Below, one piece after another: positions 16,094 to 23,830 of a stretch of DNA of 64,000 nt. Position 1 is the first letter of the stretch. Each line of letters opens with the position of its first letter. The stretch is taken from the NCBI RefSeq assembly GCF_036250755.1, contig NZ_CP109583.1, positions 4,340,001-4,404,000 on the forward strand, read 5' to 3'. The notes beneath the pieces were generated by a model. That model searched no databases, was not told where the DNA came from, and saw only the letters and a program-made list of their open reading frames with translations. The stretch is from Streptomyces uncialis. GTDB lineage: Bacteria > Actinomycetota > Actinomycetes > Streptomycetales > Streptomycetaceae. The position numbers were made by a program, and so were the translations under genes.

Positions 16094-16117
16094 CAAGACC
16101 CAGGGCAAGAAGAAGTA
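16094..16117. other. putative attR (24-bp direct repeat)
   Basis: CAAGACCCAGGGC to AAGAAGTA matches the end of gpmA in 23 of 24 positions, including 18 consecutive bases. It is followed 28 bp later by a strong terminator, which is probably the original gpmA terminator displaced by the insertion. Confidence 0.7.
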
Positions 16118-16144
16118 ACACCGTTTGAGGCAGGGCTGGTTGAA

Positions 16145-16185
16145 CGGGCCCCCTGCCTGCGGATCTTCCGCAGGCAGGGGGCCCG
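16145..16185 (+). terminator. strong terminator, probably the original gpmA terminator
   Basis: A perfect 18-bp stem, CGGGCCCCCTGCCTGCGG at 16145-16162 and its complement at 16168-16185, has a 5-base loop ATCTT. It lies just outside the right att repeat, at the distance expected of the terminator that followed gpmA before insertion. The DNA from 16186 to 16395 contains no recognised gene. Confidence 0.8.
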
Positions 16186-16395
16186 TCGCTGTGCCGGGGC
16201 CGCCTCCGGGCCGTCAGGCGCGACGACGCTGGCGGCGGCCGTGGTCCGGGCCGGTGCCGGACGGGTCCCGCCGCGTTCCCAGAGCCGGCGTCGTTCACTC
16301 CTGCGAGTGAACAGCCGAGGCATCGCCCCAGGTCCGCCAGGCCGGCCGGGAGACTGGGGCGGGTCCGTGGATCACGCACCGGAGGAGCGATCGTC

Positions 16396-16923
16396 ATGGC
16401 GGAAGAGCTGTTCGCGACGTTGAAGACGAATCAGGGTGACGTCGAGGTCAGGCTGCTGCCGGACCACGCACCCAAGACGGTCAAGAACTTCGTCGAGCTG
16501 GCCAACGGCGACCGGCAGTGGATCGATCCGACGACCGGGCAGCCGAGCACCGAACCGCTCTACGACGGGACGGTGTTCCACCGGGTCATCGAGGGCTTCA
16601 TGGTCCAGGGCGGTGATCCCCTCGGCAACGGGACGGGCGGACCCGGCTACACGTTCGCCGACGAGTTCCACCCGGACCTGGCATTCACCAAGCCCTATCT
16701 GCTGGCCATGGCGAACAGCGGGCCCGGCACCAACGGGTCCCAGTTCTTCATCACCCTGTCGCCTACCGCCTGGCTCACCGGCAAGCACACCATCTTCGGT
16801 GAAGTCGCCGACGACGCGAGCAAGCGGGTCGTCGACGCCATCGGCACGACGGAGACCAACCCCCGCAACGACCGCCCGGTGCGGGACGTGGTCATCGAGA
16901 AGGTCGTCGTCGGGAACCGCTGA
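16396..16923 (+). CDS. cyclophilin-type peptidyl-prolyl cis-trans isomerase
   Basis: A 175-residue single-domain cyclophilin starting at ATG 16396 behind GGAGGAG. Conserved active-site blocks are present: 'FHRVIEGFMVQGGDP' (catalytic Arg, the Phe/Met pocket and Gln), 'MANSGPGTNGSQFFIT' and 'WLTGKHTIFGEV' (the Trp that binds cyclosporin, then the His). There is no signal peptide, so it acts as a cytoplasmic folding catalyst of X-Pro bonds. It stands alone, transcribed away from the integrated element. Confidence 0.95.
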   Translation: MAEELFATLKTNQGDVEVRLLPDHAPKTVKNFVELANGDRQWIDPTTGQPSTEPLYDGTVFHRVIEGFMVQGGDPLGNGTGGPGYTFADEFHPDLAFTKPYLLAMANSGPGTNGSQFFITLSPTAWLTGKHTIFGEVADDASKRVVDAIGTTETNPRNDRPVRDVVIEKVVVGNR

Positions 16924-16961
16924 CCTCGCTCACCGCGTATGCGGTCCGGTCCCCCCTCCGT

Positions 16962-17408
16962 TCACGGCGCCGTCCCGCCCGTCCCACGCGGGTTCGTCTC
17001 CCGGGCCCGGGCGAGCAGGGCCCGCTGCGCGTCGACCCATCCCGACGGCAGGGCGAACAGGGGCACGGTGACCGTGACCCCCGACGAGGGCGCGTCGTGC
17101 ACGGTCACCGCCATCCGGTCGTGGCCGTCGGGCCTGAACCTCATGGACGGGACGCGCCCCCCGCCGAGCCATCCGGCGTGCCTCCGGGACGCCAAGGTCT
17201 CCAGGACCGTCTCCCACTCCTCCAGGTCCTCCGGCGTCACCACTGCCCGGAACGTGGCGTTGAGGGACTCCGCCGTGACGGCTATCTCGCAGTCGAGGTA
17301 GCCGTCGCCCGACAGGGAGTCCCGTATCCGTATGACGACGCTGTGGCCGCTCGTCCCCGGCCGGTCCGCCAAGTGGACCAAGTCGGCCCCGTCGTACGTC
17401 GGTTCCAT
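16962..17408 (-). CDS. DUF5959 family protein
   Basis: A 148-residue protein with the DUF5959 layout: 'DLVHLADRPGTSGHSVVIRI', a central 'YLDCEIAVTAESLNATFRAV' and 'EDLEEWETVLETLA', then a variable C terminus. The family is widespread in Streptomyces without known function. ATG 17408 is preceded by GGGAGGGG; an in-frame upstream ATG adds an unlikely 18 residues. It ends in convergence with the cyclophilin gene. Confidence 0.75.
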   Translation of the reverse strand: MEPTYDGADLVHLADRPGTSGHSVVIRIRDSLSGDGYLDCEIAVTAESLNATFRAVVTPEDLEEWETVLETLASRRHAGWLGGGRVPSMRFRPDGHDRMAVTVHDAPSSGVTVTVPLFALPSGWVDAQRALLARARETNPRGTGGTAP

Positions 17409-17481
17409 GATTTCCCCTCCCGGGTCGGCTGACCCGGGCATCCTCTCCTGCCGCACCGACAACGTGGTGCTCCCTGGCCCC

Positions 17482-18522
17482 TCAGCCCCCCGGGCCCGCC
17501 CCCGCGTCCAGCTCGCACAGCGTCCCGTAAGCAGCCTGGATGAAGGGGGCGCCCAGGGTCGGGGCCGTGTTCGTCAGGGCCGCGAGGGCCGTGCCGGAGC
17601 GGGGGAGGAAGCCCACGAAGGCGGTGAAGCCGCGGGTGCCGCCCGAGTGGTGGAGGAGGGGGCGGCCGTCGCGGGGGCGGAGGTTCCAGACGAGGCAGAG
17701 GCGGTTGGCCGAGCGGGGGAGCGCGAGTCGCGGGCGCTGGACGTCGGCCAGGGCCGCGCGCAGGGGCGGGGGTGCGGGGCTCGACGCCGGGTCGAGCAGT
17801 GCCGTCAGCACGGTGAGCAGGTCCCGGGCGCTGGAGCGCAGGGCCCCTGCGGCGGGCAGGCCGGGGATCAGCCAGACGGGACGGGGGTGCCCGCGCCAAT
17901 GGCCCTGGGCCTGGGGGCGATCGGGGTCGCAGTCGGTGTCCGTCAGGCCCAGGGGGGTGAGGACCCGTTCGGTGAGGAGGGCGCCGTAGTCTGCGTCCGG
18001 GTCCTCCTCACTGCCTCCCGCCGCGCGGGCCAGCGCGTGGCCGAGCAGTCCGGCCCCGAAGTTGGAGTACCGCACCCGGGTGCCGGGGCGGTGGCGTGGC
18101 TCGGCACGGGAGAACGCCGTCAGCAGCTCGGCGGAGGAGTATCCCGCGTACGGGTTGCTGAACCACGCGCGGCGGGCCGAGCCGGTCAGCAGGCCCGGGG
18201 GCAGCCGGGGCAGCCCGGAGGTGTGGGTGGCCAGATGCAGCAGGGTGATCGGCGGGGCGGCGGCGCCGCGCGGCAGATAGCGGGCGACGGGGTCGTCGTA
18301 CCGGACCTCGCGCCGGGCGACCAGCTCCGCGAGCAGCAGCGCGGTGAACGTCTTGGTGACCGAACCGGTCTCGAAGCGGGTGCCGGTGTCACCGCCGCGC
18401 GCCAGCGCGGTCCGTTCGCCGCCCCGGATCGCCGACACGGCCACGGCCGGCCCGCCCTTGGCGGTGTCCAGCAGTGGCCGCAGCCGGGCTTCGAGGGACG
18501 GGGACGGGGACGGGTCGGTCAC
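17482..18522 (-). CDS. serine beta-lactamase-fold hydrolase (class C / DD-peptidase-like)
   Basis: The protein of about 346 residues has all three penicillin-recognising motifs: S-x-x-K in 'ETGSVTKTF', Y-S-N in 'VRYSNFGAGLLGHAL', and H-S-G in 'LLHHSGGTRGFTAF'. There is no signal peptide, so it is probably a cytoplasmic esterase or D-aminopeptidase-like enzyme rather than a secreted beta-lactamase. The start is uncertain. GTG 18522 ('TDPSPSPSLEARL') is chosen because the open frame further upstream is a Gly/Ala-rich low-complexity stretch. It may be read together with the DUF6895-like cassette upstream. Confidence 0.82.
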   Translation of the reverse strand: MTDPSPSPSLEARLRPLLDTAKGGPAVAVSAIRGGERTALARGGDTGTRFETGSVTKTFTALLLAELVARREVRYDDPVARYLPRGAAAPPITLLHLATHTSGLPRLPPGLLTGSARRAWFSNPYAGYSSAELLTAFSRAEPRHRPGTRVRYSNFGAGLLGHALARAAGGSEEDPDADYGALLTERVLTPLGLTDTDCDPDRPQAQGHWRGHPRPVWLIPGLPAAGALRSSARDLLTVLTALLDPASSPAPPPLRAALADVQRPRLALPRSANRLCLVWNLRPRDGRPLLHHSGGTRGFTAFVGFLPRSGTALAALTNTAPTLGAPFIQAAYGTLCELDAGAGPGG

Positions 18523-18872
18523 CCGGTCGCGGGGTGGGCCGTCCACGCGCGGTTCACCGCCCGCCCCACCGTGACCCATCGCACCGCCGCCGGCCGGACC
18601 ACCCACCGGCGTCCGGCCACCGACCGGGGCGCCCGCTCCACCACCGCCGACTGCCTCACCCGCGAGAGCAGAACCGCCCGCCCCACCGCCGTCCAGGTCC
18701 CTCGCACGCGCCTCGTCGCCCGCCCCACCGTGGCCCACCGCACCGCCGCCTACCGCCCCACCCGCGAAAGCAGGACCGCTCGCCCCACCGCCGTCCGGCC
18801 CGCCCGCAGGCACCTCACCAGCCACTCCACCACCACCCCCGCCGACCGGTTCACCCCCGCGGGCCGGGCCAC
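18523..18872. repeat. GC-rich low-complexity stretch between two genes
   Basis: This segment is made of reiterated CGCCCCACC/GCCGCCG-type words (for example, near-copies of CCGCCCACCGTGGCCCACCG at about 18560 and 18720). The minus-strand frame continuing from the serine hydrolase is open throughout as Gly/Ala/Pro-rich sequence with no start preceded by a ribosome-binding site. I read it as expanded intergenic repeat DNA, though an N-terminal extension of the hydrolase cannot be excluded. Confidence 0.4.
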
Positions 18873-19814
18873 TCACCCGGCCGTCGCTCCGGCCGTCGCA
18901 CCGGCCGCGCGGGCCAGGGCGATCGAGCCCGCCATGGCGGTGACGACCACCGTGTGCTGGTGGTCCGTGAAGCGCTGCTGCGGGTCGTCGTCCACGGGGT
19001 CGCCGTCGCGGGGGATGAAACCGTCCTCGTGCTGGAGGGACGCGATCGCGTCCCACGCCGCGGGGTCGCAGTACGGCTCGTCCAGGCTGGCGCCGACGAT
19101 GAGCAGTTCGCCCACGAGGTCCCACTGGGCGACCTCCAGCCAGATGTCGGTCCACACCGGCAGCCAGGTCCGCAGGTACTCCGCCAGCTCGGGCGCGAGG
19201 CCCTGCGGGCGGCCGCCCCAGTCGGTGAGGTGGAAGACGGTGTGGGTCATCGCGTAGGCGGTGATCCAGTTGATGGCCCATGGCTCGGGCCTGCCGCCGA
19301 GCCAGGTGGCGCGGGCGAGCGCCGACCAGTCCTCCTGGCTGTCGAGGCCCGCGACCCGGGCGGCGTTGGCGACGGCCAGCCGGCGGTTGGGCATCTGCTC
19401 GACGCCCTGGACGGAACGCAGCCCGCCGAGGTGGCCGAGCAGCCGGTGCAGGTCGGGGTGGCGGTACCCGCAGCGGGCGAATGTCGCGTACGTCTCCAGC
19501 GGGTCGGTCATCAGGATGTGCTGGAGCTGGCGCTCGTAGAGCATGTCGCCGCCCCGGAACTGCTCCCAGGTGAAGTCCAGCAGGTCCTGCGCGGCGACCA
19601 GCTGCCCGGCGCCCGCGACGCCCTCCCGCAGCACGATGGACGCGGCCAGCGCCGTCTCGCCGAGCGGCTTGTAGACGCTGTCGGGGTCGGCGAGCGTCTC
19701 CGAGGTGCCCTGCGGAAGTGCTCCGTAGGCGCGGTTGGCGTGCAGCCAGGACAGGGAACGGTCGGTCATGCGCCGGGCCACCAGCGCCACGGACTCGGGA
19801 ACCGCTGTCGTCAT
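18873..19814 (-). CDS. DUF6895-like protein, third gene of a coupled cassette
   Basis: A 313-residue largely helical protein. Its recognisable blocks are 'MTDRSLSWLHANRAYG', 'YKPLGETALAASIVLREG', 'LLDFTWEQFRGGDMLYERQL', 'LETYATFARCGYRHPDL', 'PNRRLAVANAARVAGL' and 'AYAMTHTVFHLTDWGGRP', a pattern I associate with DUF6895. The repeated Trp/His/Asp-rich helices resemble an alpha-toroid or terpene-cyclase-like array, but no function is known. It starts at an ATG overlapping the previous stop (ATGA), so it is translationally coupled to the 249-aa gene. It ends with a short Ala/Gly/Thr repeat. Confidence 0.7.
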   Translation of the reverse strand: MTTAVPESVALVARRMTDRSLSWLHANRAYGALPQGTSETLADPDSVYKPLGETALAASIVLREGVAGAGQLVAAQDLLDFTWEQFRGGDMLYERQLQHILMTDPLETYATFARCGYRHPDLHRLLGHLGGLRSVQGVEQMPNRRLAVANAARVAGLDSQEDWSALARATWLGGRPEPWAINWITAYAMTHTVFHLTDWGGRPQGLAPELAEYLRTWLPVWTDIWLEVAQWDLVGELLIVGASLDEPYCDPAAWDAIASLQHEDGFIPRDGDPVDDDPQQRFTDHQHTVVVTAMAGSIALARAAGATAGATAG

Positions 19815-20560
19815 GTCCGTACCGCCTCTGGTTCCTGCGGGAGCCGTCCGTCGAGCAGATGCCGGGCGATGGCCAGGTCGACCGCGGTACGGGGGCCCAC
19901 CCCGCCCAGCAGCCGTACGTGCTCCGCCATCGGCGCCGGGTCCACGGGCAGGGCGACGCCCTCGTGGTGCAGCCAGGCGAGCCAGCGGATGAGGCACACG
20001 GCCGTGCGGTGGTCCCGGCGCAGCACCGAGCGGGTGGCGCCGCGGGCCAGCGGCAGGGCCGCCGCGCGCGCCGCCTCGTGCACCGGGCCGTCGAGGCCGG
20101 GGATCGCGAGCGTGGCCAGCTGCGCCATGCGTACGGACCAGCGCCGCCAGTCGGTGGTGTCGGCGAGCTCGTCGTCGCCCTGGGGCGGTGCGGTGGTGCC
20201 CGGGGCGCTCCCGCCGCTGAACCGGGCCAGGCACTCGGCCGTCGCCCAGTCGCGCCAGGCGAGGGTCCGCTGCTCGGTACGGGCGGTGGGGGCCTGCGCG
20301 GTGGGGTCCGGGGCGGGGAACGCGGCGAGGGAGCGGGCCACGGTCGCCGCGTCGTCGGTGTGGAAGGGGACCCCGGTCAGGACGTGCGGGGTGAAGGTGT
20401 CCGCGCCGATCACCCTGATCGCGGCGAGGGCGGCCACCGAGTCGGAGGCGGTGTCGAAGTGCCGGGAGACGAACGCCGTGCCCCCGGCGCCCCGAAGGGC
20501 GCTGAGGACACGGGTCGCGAGTTCGTCCGCCGCTGAGGCGAAGTCCGCGCGGGAACTCAC
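19811..20560 (-). CDS. uncharacterised protein, second gene of the peptide cassette
   Basis: A 249-residue protein starting at a GTG that overlaps the peptide gene's stop (GTGA) and ending in an ATGA overlap with the next gene. It is mostly helical and moderately acidic, with 'AFVSRHFDTASDSVAALAAI' near the N terminus and a C-terminal 'HRTAVCLIRWLAWLHHEG' then 'RTAVDLAIARHLLDGRLP'. No family, catalytic motif, signal peptide or membrane helix was recognised. The tight coupling to a small peptide and a DUF6895-like protein suggests a dedicated partner or modifying role. Confidence 0.65.
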   Translation of the reverse strand: MSSRADFASAADELATRVLSALRGAGGTAFVSRHFDTASDSVAALAAIRVIGADTFTPHVLTGVPFHTDDAATVARSLAAFPAPDPTAQAPTARTEQRTLAWRDWATAECLARFSGGSAPGTTAPPQGDDELADTTDWRRWSVRMAQLATLAIPGLDGPVHEAARAAALPLARGATRSVLRRDHRTAVCLIRWLAWLHHEGVALPVDPAPMAEHVRLLGGVGPRTAVDLAIARHLLDGRLPQEPEAVRT

Positions 20561-20742
20561 TTGCCCGTCGGCTCCTTCGGCTCCTTCGGGGACAGGAGCA
20601 GGAGCGCGAGGAGCAGGCCGGCGGCCTCCGGTGCGTAGACCGGCGCACCGCTGACGGTGGTCTCCGGTTCCAGCATCAGCGTTCCTACGGCCGACATCTC
20701 ACTTTCGGTAGCGACGATGCGGGTGTCCTTGTGGGTGAGCAT
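20557..20742 (-). CDS. 61-residue peptide, first gene of a coupled three-gene cassette
   Basis: ATG 20742 has a perfect ribosome-binding site (AAGGAGG, 6 bases away), whereas the in-frame ATG at 20766 sits inside an inverted repeat and has none. The peptide has a charged N-terminal half ('MLTHKDTRIVATESEM') and a hydrophobic run 'EAAGLLLALLLL' ending in 'SPKEPKEPTGK'. It has no cysteine, so it is not a lanthipeptide core. A leader-plus-core precursor, a small membrane peptide or an exported signal are all possible. Its stop overlaps the next start, coupling it to the two larger proteins. Confidence 0.6.
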   Translation of the reverse strand: MLTHKDTRIVATESEMSAVGTLMLEPETTVSGAPVYAPEAAGLLLALLLLSPKEPKEPTGK

Positions 20743-20766
20743 CTGTGCCTCCTTCGAGAGCGACAT

Positions 20767-20786
20767 ATCACCACTTATATGGTGAT
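20767..20786. promoter_or_regulatory. inverted repeat before the peptide cassette
   Basis: ATCACCA (20767-20773) and TGGTGAT (20780-20786) form a perfect 7-bp inverted repeat with a 6-base AT spacer, 25-44 bp upstream of the peptide ATG. It is either an operator overlapping the promoter or a leader hairpin. Confidence 0.5.
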
Positions 20787-21318
20787 GCCGCTTCCGAGGT
20801 TAGCCGCTGGTACGGGAATTGGAGCCGTGAGGTCCGGATATTCAGCCGAACGGGGGCGCGCCTCCGGCGCCGTCACGGCGGCGCGGACGCGCGCCGGAGT
20901 ACGCCACCGGCTCCGACCTGCGGTTTCGCGACCCGCACTCCGTACGGGGGAGGGGGCCGCCCGCGGGGGCGGCTGGAGGTGGCGACCGGAGGGGTGGGCG
21001 AACTTATAGGGTTCCGGGAGGAGTTGCCCCCGGCCGGTCAGGGGTGGCGGGCGGCGGCGGACGGGTACGTGGCCCCGGTCCGTGGCACCCCGAGGGGGCG
21101 CGGGCGCCTCCGTGAGTGAGCCCCCACACCCCCGCACCTCGTCCGACCGTCCGGTTCACCCGAACAGCGGACGACGAGGGCACCCCTTATCCGCAACATC
21201 AGCCAAGGGGAGTGCTCCCCAGCACGGACGTGGGGCCCCCGCACACCGCCCACCCGGGGGAAACCTCACCGCGTCCGCGTCGTAAGCATTCCGTGACCTC
21301 ACCACACCGACCGCATGG
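20787..21318. other. intergenic region, no gene supported
   Basis: About 530 bp between the divergent peptide cassette and the pst promoter. Reading frames here lack ribosome-binding sites and sensible composition. A single GTTCACC-like word occurs at about 21150; otherwise only GC-rich DNA is seen. Confidence 0.4.
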
Positions 21319-21358
21319 GTTCACCGTCCGTTCACCTGTGGCCGTAGGCCGCGTCACC
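21319..21358 (+). promoter_or_regulatory. PHO box (PhoP-binding direct repeats) upstream of pstS
   Basis: GTTCACC at 21319-21325 is repeated at 21330-21336, an exact 11-bp period. A degenerate CGTCACC at 21352-21358 falls two periods further on. This is the canonical Streptomyces PHO box consensus, so PhoR-PhoP should activate the pst operon under phosphate starvation. It lies about 190 bp before the pstS start. Confidence 0.88.
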
Positions 21359-21548
21359 TGTTCTGCCTAATTTCGGTCGTACCGGGTGCGAACCGGGGCC
21401 TTCGTGGTCCAGGGCCCCGTAACCGGTGAACGCACGACCGGACACCCTCCGGACCTCCGCGGCGCACCTCTTCCGCGCCGAGGGGGTCCGACCGACGACA
21501 CGCACGCCGCCGACGCAACGCGCGGCTCCTGGAAGGAACACCCGAAAA

Positions 21549-22685
21549 GTGAAGCTTCAGCGCAAGAACCGGCTGCGCGCCCTCTCCCTCGGTGCGGTCG
21601 CCGTCTCCGGCGCCCTGGCCCTCACGGCGTGCGGCTCGGACGACACCGGCGGCGGTTCCACCGACGCCAGCGGCGGCGCGCAGACCGCCGCCGCGGGCTC
21701 CATCGCCTGCGACGACGCCAAGGGCGAGGTCCTCGCGGCCGGGTCCTCCGCGCAGAAGAACGCCATCGACGCCTGGGTGAAGAACTACCAGGCGGCCTGC
21801 AAGGACGTCCGGATCAACTACAACCCCAAGGGGTCCGGCGCCGGCATCACCAACTTCCTCCAGGGCCAGACCGCGTTCGCGGGCTCCGACTCGGCGCTCA
21901 AGCCGGAGGAGATCACCGAGTCCGCCAAGGTCTGCGAGAACAGCCAGGCCATCGACCTGCCGATGGTCGGCGGCCCCATCGCCCTCGGCTACAACGTCCC
22001 CGGCGTGGAGAACCTCGTCCTGGACGCCCCGACCCTCGCCAAGATCTTCGACGACAAGATCAAGACCTGGGACGACGAGGCCATCGCGAAGCTGAACCCG
22101 GGCGCCGACCTGCCGGACACCAAGGTGCAGGCGTTCCACCGCTCCGACGAGTCCGGCACCACCGACAACTTCACCAAGTACCTGAAGGACGCCGCTCCCG
22201 GCGACTGGAAGTACGAGGGCGGCAAGGCGTGGCAGGCCAAGGGCGGCCAGTCCGCGCAGGGCTCCTCGGGCGTGGCCCAGCAGGTCAAGGAGACCCCGGG
22301 CGCCATCTCGTACTTCGAGCTGTCGTACGCCAAGGACGGCATCAAGACCGTCGACGTGAAGACGGACGCCACCCAGCCGGTCAAGGCCACCTCGGACAAC
22401 GCGTCCAAGGCCATCGCCGCCGCCAAGATCGTCGGCAAGGGCAAGGACCTCGCCCTGGAGCTGGACTACACGCCGACCACCGAGGGCGCGTACCCGATCA
22501 CCCTGGTGACGTACGAGATCCTCTGCGAGAAGGGCAACGACCCGGAGACCCTGCCGGCCGTCAAGTCCTTCCTCACCTACATCGCGGGCGAGGACGGCCA
22601 GAGCCTGCTGTCGAGCAACGGCTACGCCCCGCTGCCCGCCGAGATCGCCACCAAGGTCCGCGAGACGATCGCCTCGCTGAGCTGA
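21549..22685 (+). CDS. pstS: phosphate-binding lipoprotein of the high-affinity phosphate ABC transporter
   Basis: A 378-residue protein starting at GTG 21549 behind GGAAGGA. It opens with a basic lipoprotein signal 'LQRKNRLRALSLGAVAVSG' and a lipobox LTAC, so Cys would be lipidated and the protein anchored outside the membrane. A Gly/Ser-rich linker follows. Phosphate-binding loops are visible in 'AAGSSAQKNAIDAW', 'PKGSGAGITNF', 'FAGSDSAL' and 'RSDESGTTDNF'. First gene of pstSCAB, controlled by the PHO box. It delivers Pi to PstC/PstA. Confidence 0.96.
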   Translation: MKLQRKNRLRALSLGAVAVSGALALTACGSDDTGGGSTDASGGAQTAAAGSIACDDAKGEVLAAGSSAQKNAIDAWVKNYQAACKDVRINYNPKGSGAGITNFLQGQTAFAGSDSALKPEEITESAKVCENSQAIDLPMVGGPIALGYNVPGVENLVLDAPTLAKIFDDKIKTWDDEAIAKLNPGADLPDTKVQAFHRSDESGTTDNFTKYLKDAAPGDWKYEGGKAWQAKGGQSAQGSSGVAQQVKETPGAISYFELSYAKDGIKTVDVKTDATQPVKATSDNASKAIAAAKIVGKGKDLALELDYTPTTEGAYPITLVTYEILCEKGNDPETLPAVKSFLTYIAGEDGQSLLSSNGYAPLPAEIATKVRETIASLS

Positions 22686-22692
22686 CCTGAGC

Positions 22693-22754
22693 GTGCGGGC
22701 GGACCCCGCTCCTTCCCCGGCCCCCGCCGAAGAGGGACCACGGTCCGCCCGCAC
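22693..22754 (+). promoter_or_regulatory. pstS-pstC intergenic stem-loop
   Basis: A perfect 13-bp stem, GTGCGGGCGGACC (22693-22705) and its complement (22742-22754), lies in the 134-bp gap after pstS. There is no T-run. It probably stabilises the pstS message 3' end or partly attenuates transcription, giving more binding protein than permease. Confidence 0.6.
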
Positions 22755-22819
22755 CGTCCGGTGCACCGCCGCCTGGAGCCGCGCACTTCCCCGCACGGCT
22801 CCGCAGACCGGAGAACTCC

Positions 22820-23830
22820 ATGGACATCACCACCACACAGGACACCGCTCCTCCCCCGCTGTCACCGCCGCCCGCCGAGACCCGGCAGAAGCAGGCGGCG
22901 CGCGGCGCCACCCGCCCCGGCGACCGGATCTTCCTCGGGCTGTCGCGCGGCTCCGGCATCTTCCTGCTGGCCCTCATGGCCGCCATCGCGGTCTTCCTGA
23001 CCTATCGCGCCGCGCTCGTCCTCACGAAGAACGAGGGCAACTTCTTCACCACGTTCGAGTGGGAGGCCAATGGCAGCCCGCCGGTCTTCGGCATCGCCGT
23101 ACTGGCCTTCGGCACGATCGTCTCCGCGCTGATCGCGATGATCATCGCGGTCCCGGTCGCCGTCGGCATCGCGCTGTTCATCACCCACTACGCGCCCCGC
23201 AAGCTCAGCGGCCCCATCTCGTACGTCATCGACCTGCTGGCCGCGGTGCCGTCCATCGTGTACGGGCTGTGGGGCGCGCTGGTGCTCGTCCCGCATATGA
23301 CCGGGCTGTTCAGCTGGCTGGACGAGTACTTCGGCTGGACCGGGATCTTCGCCTGGCAGGGCGGCGCCCCGCGCTCGATGCTCACCGTCGGCATCCTGCT
23401 CGCGATCATGATCCTGCCGATCGTGACGAATGTGTCGCGCGAGGTGTTCAAGCAGGTCCCGCAGATGCACGAGGAGGCCGCGCTCGCGCTCGGCGCCACC
23501 CGCTGGGAGGTGATCCGGATGGCGGTCCTGCCGTTCGGACGCTCCGGCGTGATCTCCGCGTCGATGCTCGGGCTCGGCCGCGCGCTCGGCGAGACGATGG
23601 CCGTCGCCACGGTCCTGTCGCCGACGTTCGACATCAACGCCAGTCTGCTCGACCCGGGCGGCGGCACCTTCGCCCAGAACATCGCCAGCAAGTTCGGTGA
23701 GGCCAACACCACCGGCCAGGACGCGCTGATCGCCTCCGGCCTGGTCCTGTTCGTCATCACCCTGCTGGTCAACGGCGCGGCACGGGCCATCATCGCCCGT
23801 CGCAAGGAGTACTCGGGGGCCAACGGATGA
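22820..23830 (+). CDS. pstC: phosphate ABC transporter permease PstC
   Basis: A 336-residue integral membrane protein with about six helices. The binding-protein-dependent transport signature is 'EEAALALGATRWEVIRMAVLP' split at the EAA loop (E-A-A-x-A-L-G), which contacts PstB. The N terminus is a Pro-rich cytoplasmic tail. ATG 22820 follows GGAG. Its 3' end overlaps the pstA start (ATGA), so the two permeases are translationally coupled, which suits their 1:1 assembly. Confidence 0.95.
   Translation: MDITTTQDTAPPPLSPPPAETRQKQAARGATRPGDRIFLGLSRGSGIFLLALMAAIAVFLTYRAALVLTKNEGNFFTTFEWEANGSPPVFGIAVLAFGTIVSALIAMIIAVPVAVGIALFITHYAPRKLSGPISYVIDLLAAVPSIVYGLWGALVLVPHMTGLFSWLDEYFGWTGIFAWQGGAPRSMLTVGILLAIMILPIVTNVSREVFKQVPQMHEEAALALGATRWEVIRMAVLPFGRSGVISASMLGLGRALGETMAVATVLSPTFDINASLLDPGGGTFAQNIASKFGEANTTGQDALIASGLVLFVITLLVNGAARAIIARRKEYSGANG

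Larger units (their letters stand above)
9211..16117. mobile_element. degenerate integrative element (AICE-like) inserted at the 3' end of gpmA
   Basis: A 24-bp sequence spanning the last codons of gpmA (9211-9234) recurs in direct orientation at 16094-16117 with one mismatch. Just inside each copy is a GGGCCGTC-rich segment in the same orientation, as expected of integrase arm sites. Between them lie a disrupted tyrosine integrase, an intact excisionase, a broken RepSA-type rep gene, a tRNA-Ser 3' fragment and one intact ATPase cargo gene. No transfer genes (tra/spd/kor) remain. The int-xis-rep order is that of actinomycete integrative and conjugative elements. I conclude that this is an immobilised, deletion-reduced relic of such an element. 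Confidence 0.75.

Noticed and set aside
15692..16108. Short ORFs between the ATPase and the right att repeat
   Set aside because: Translations are Arg/Pro-rich with no start signals; the region instead contains arm-like repeats.
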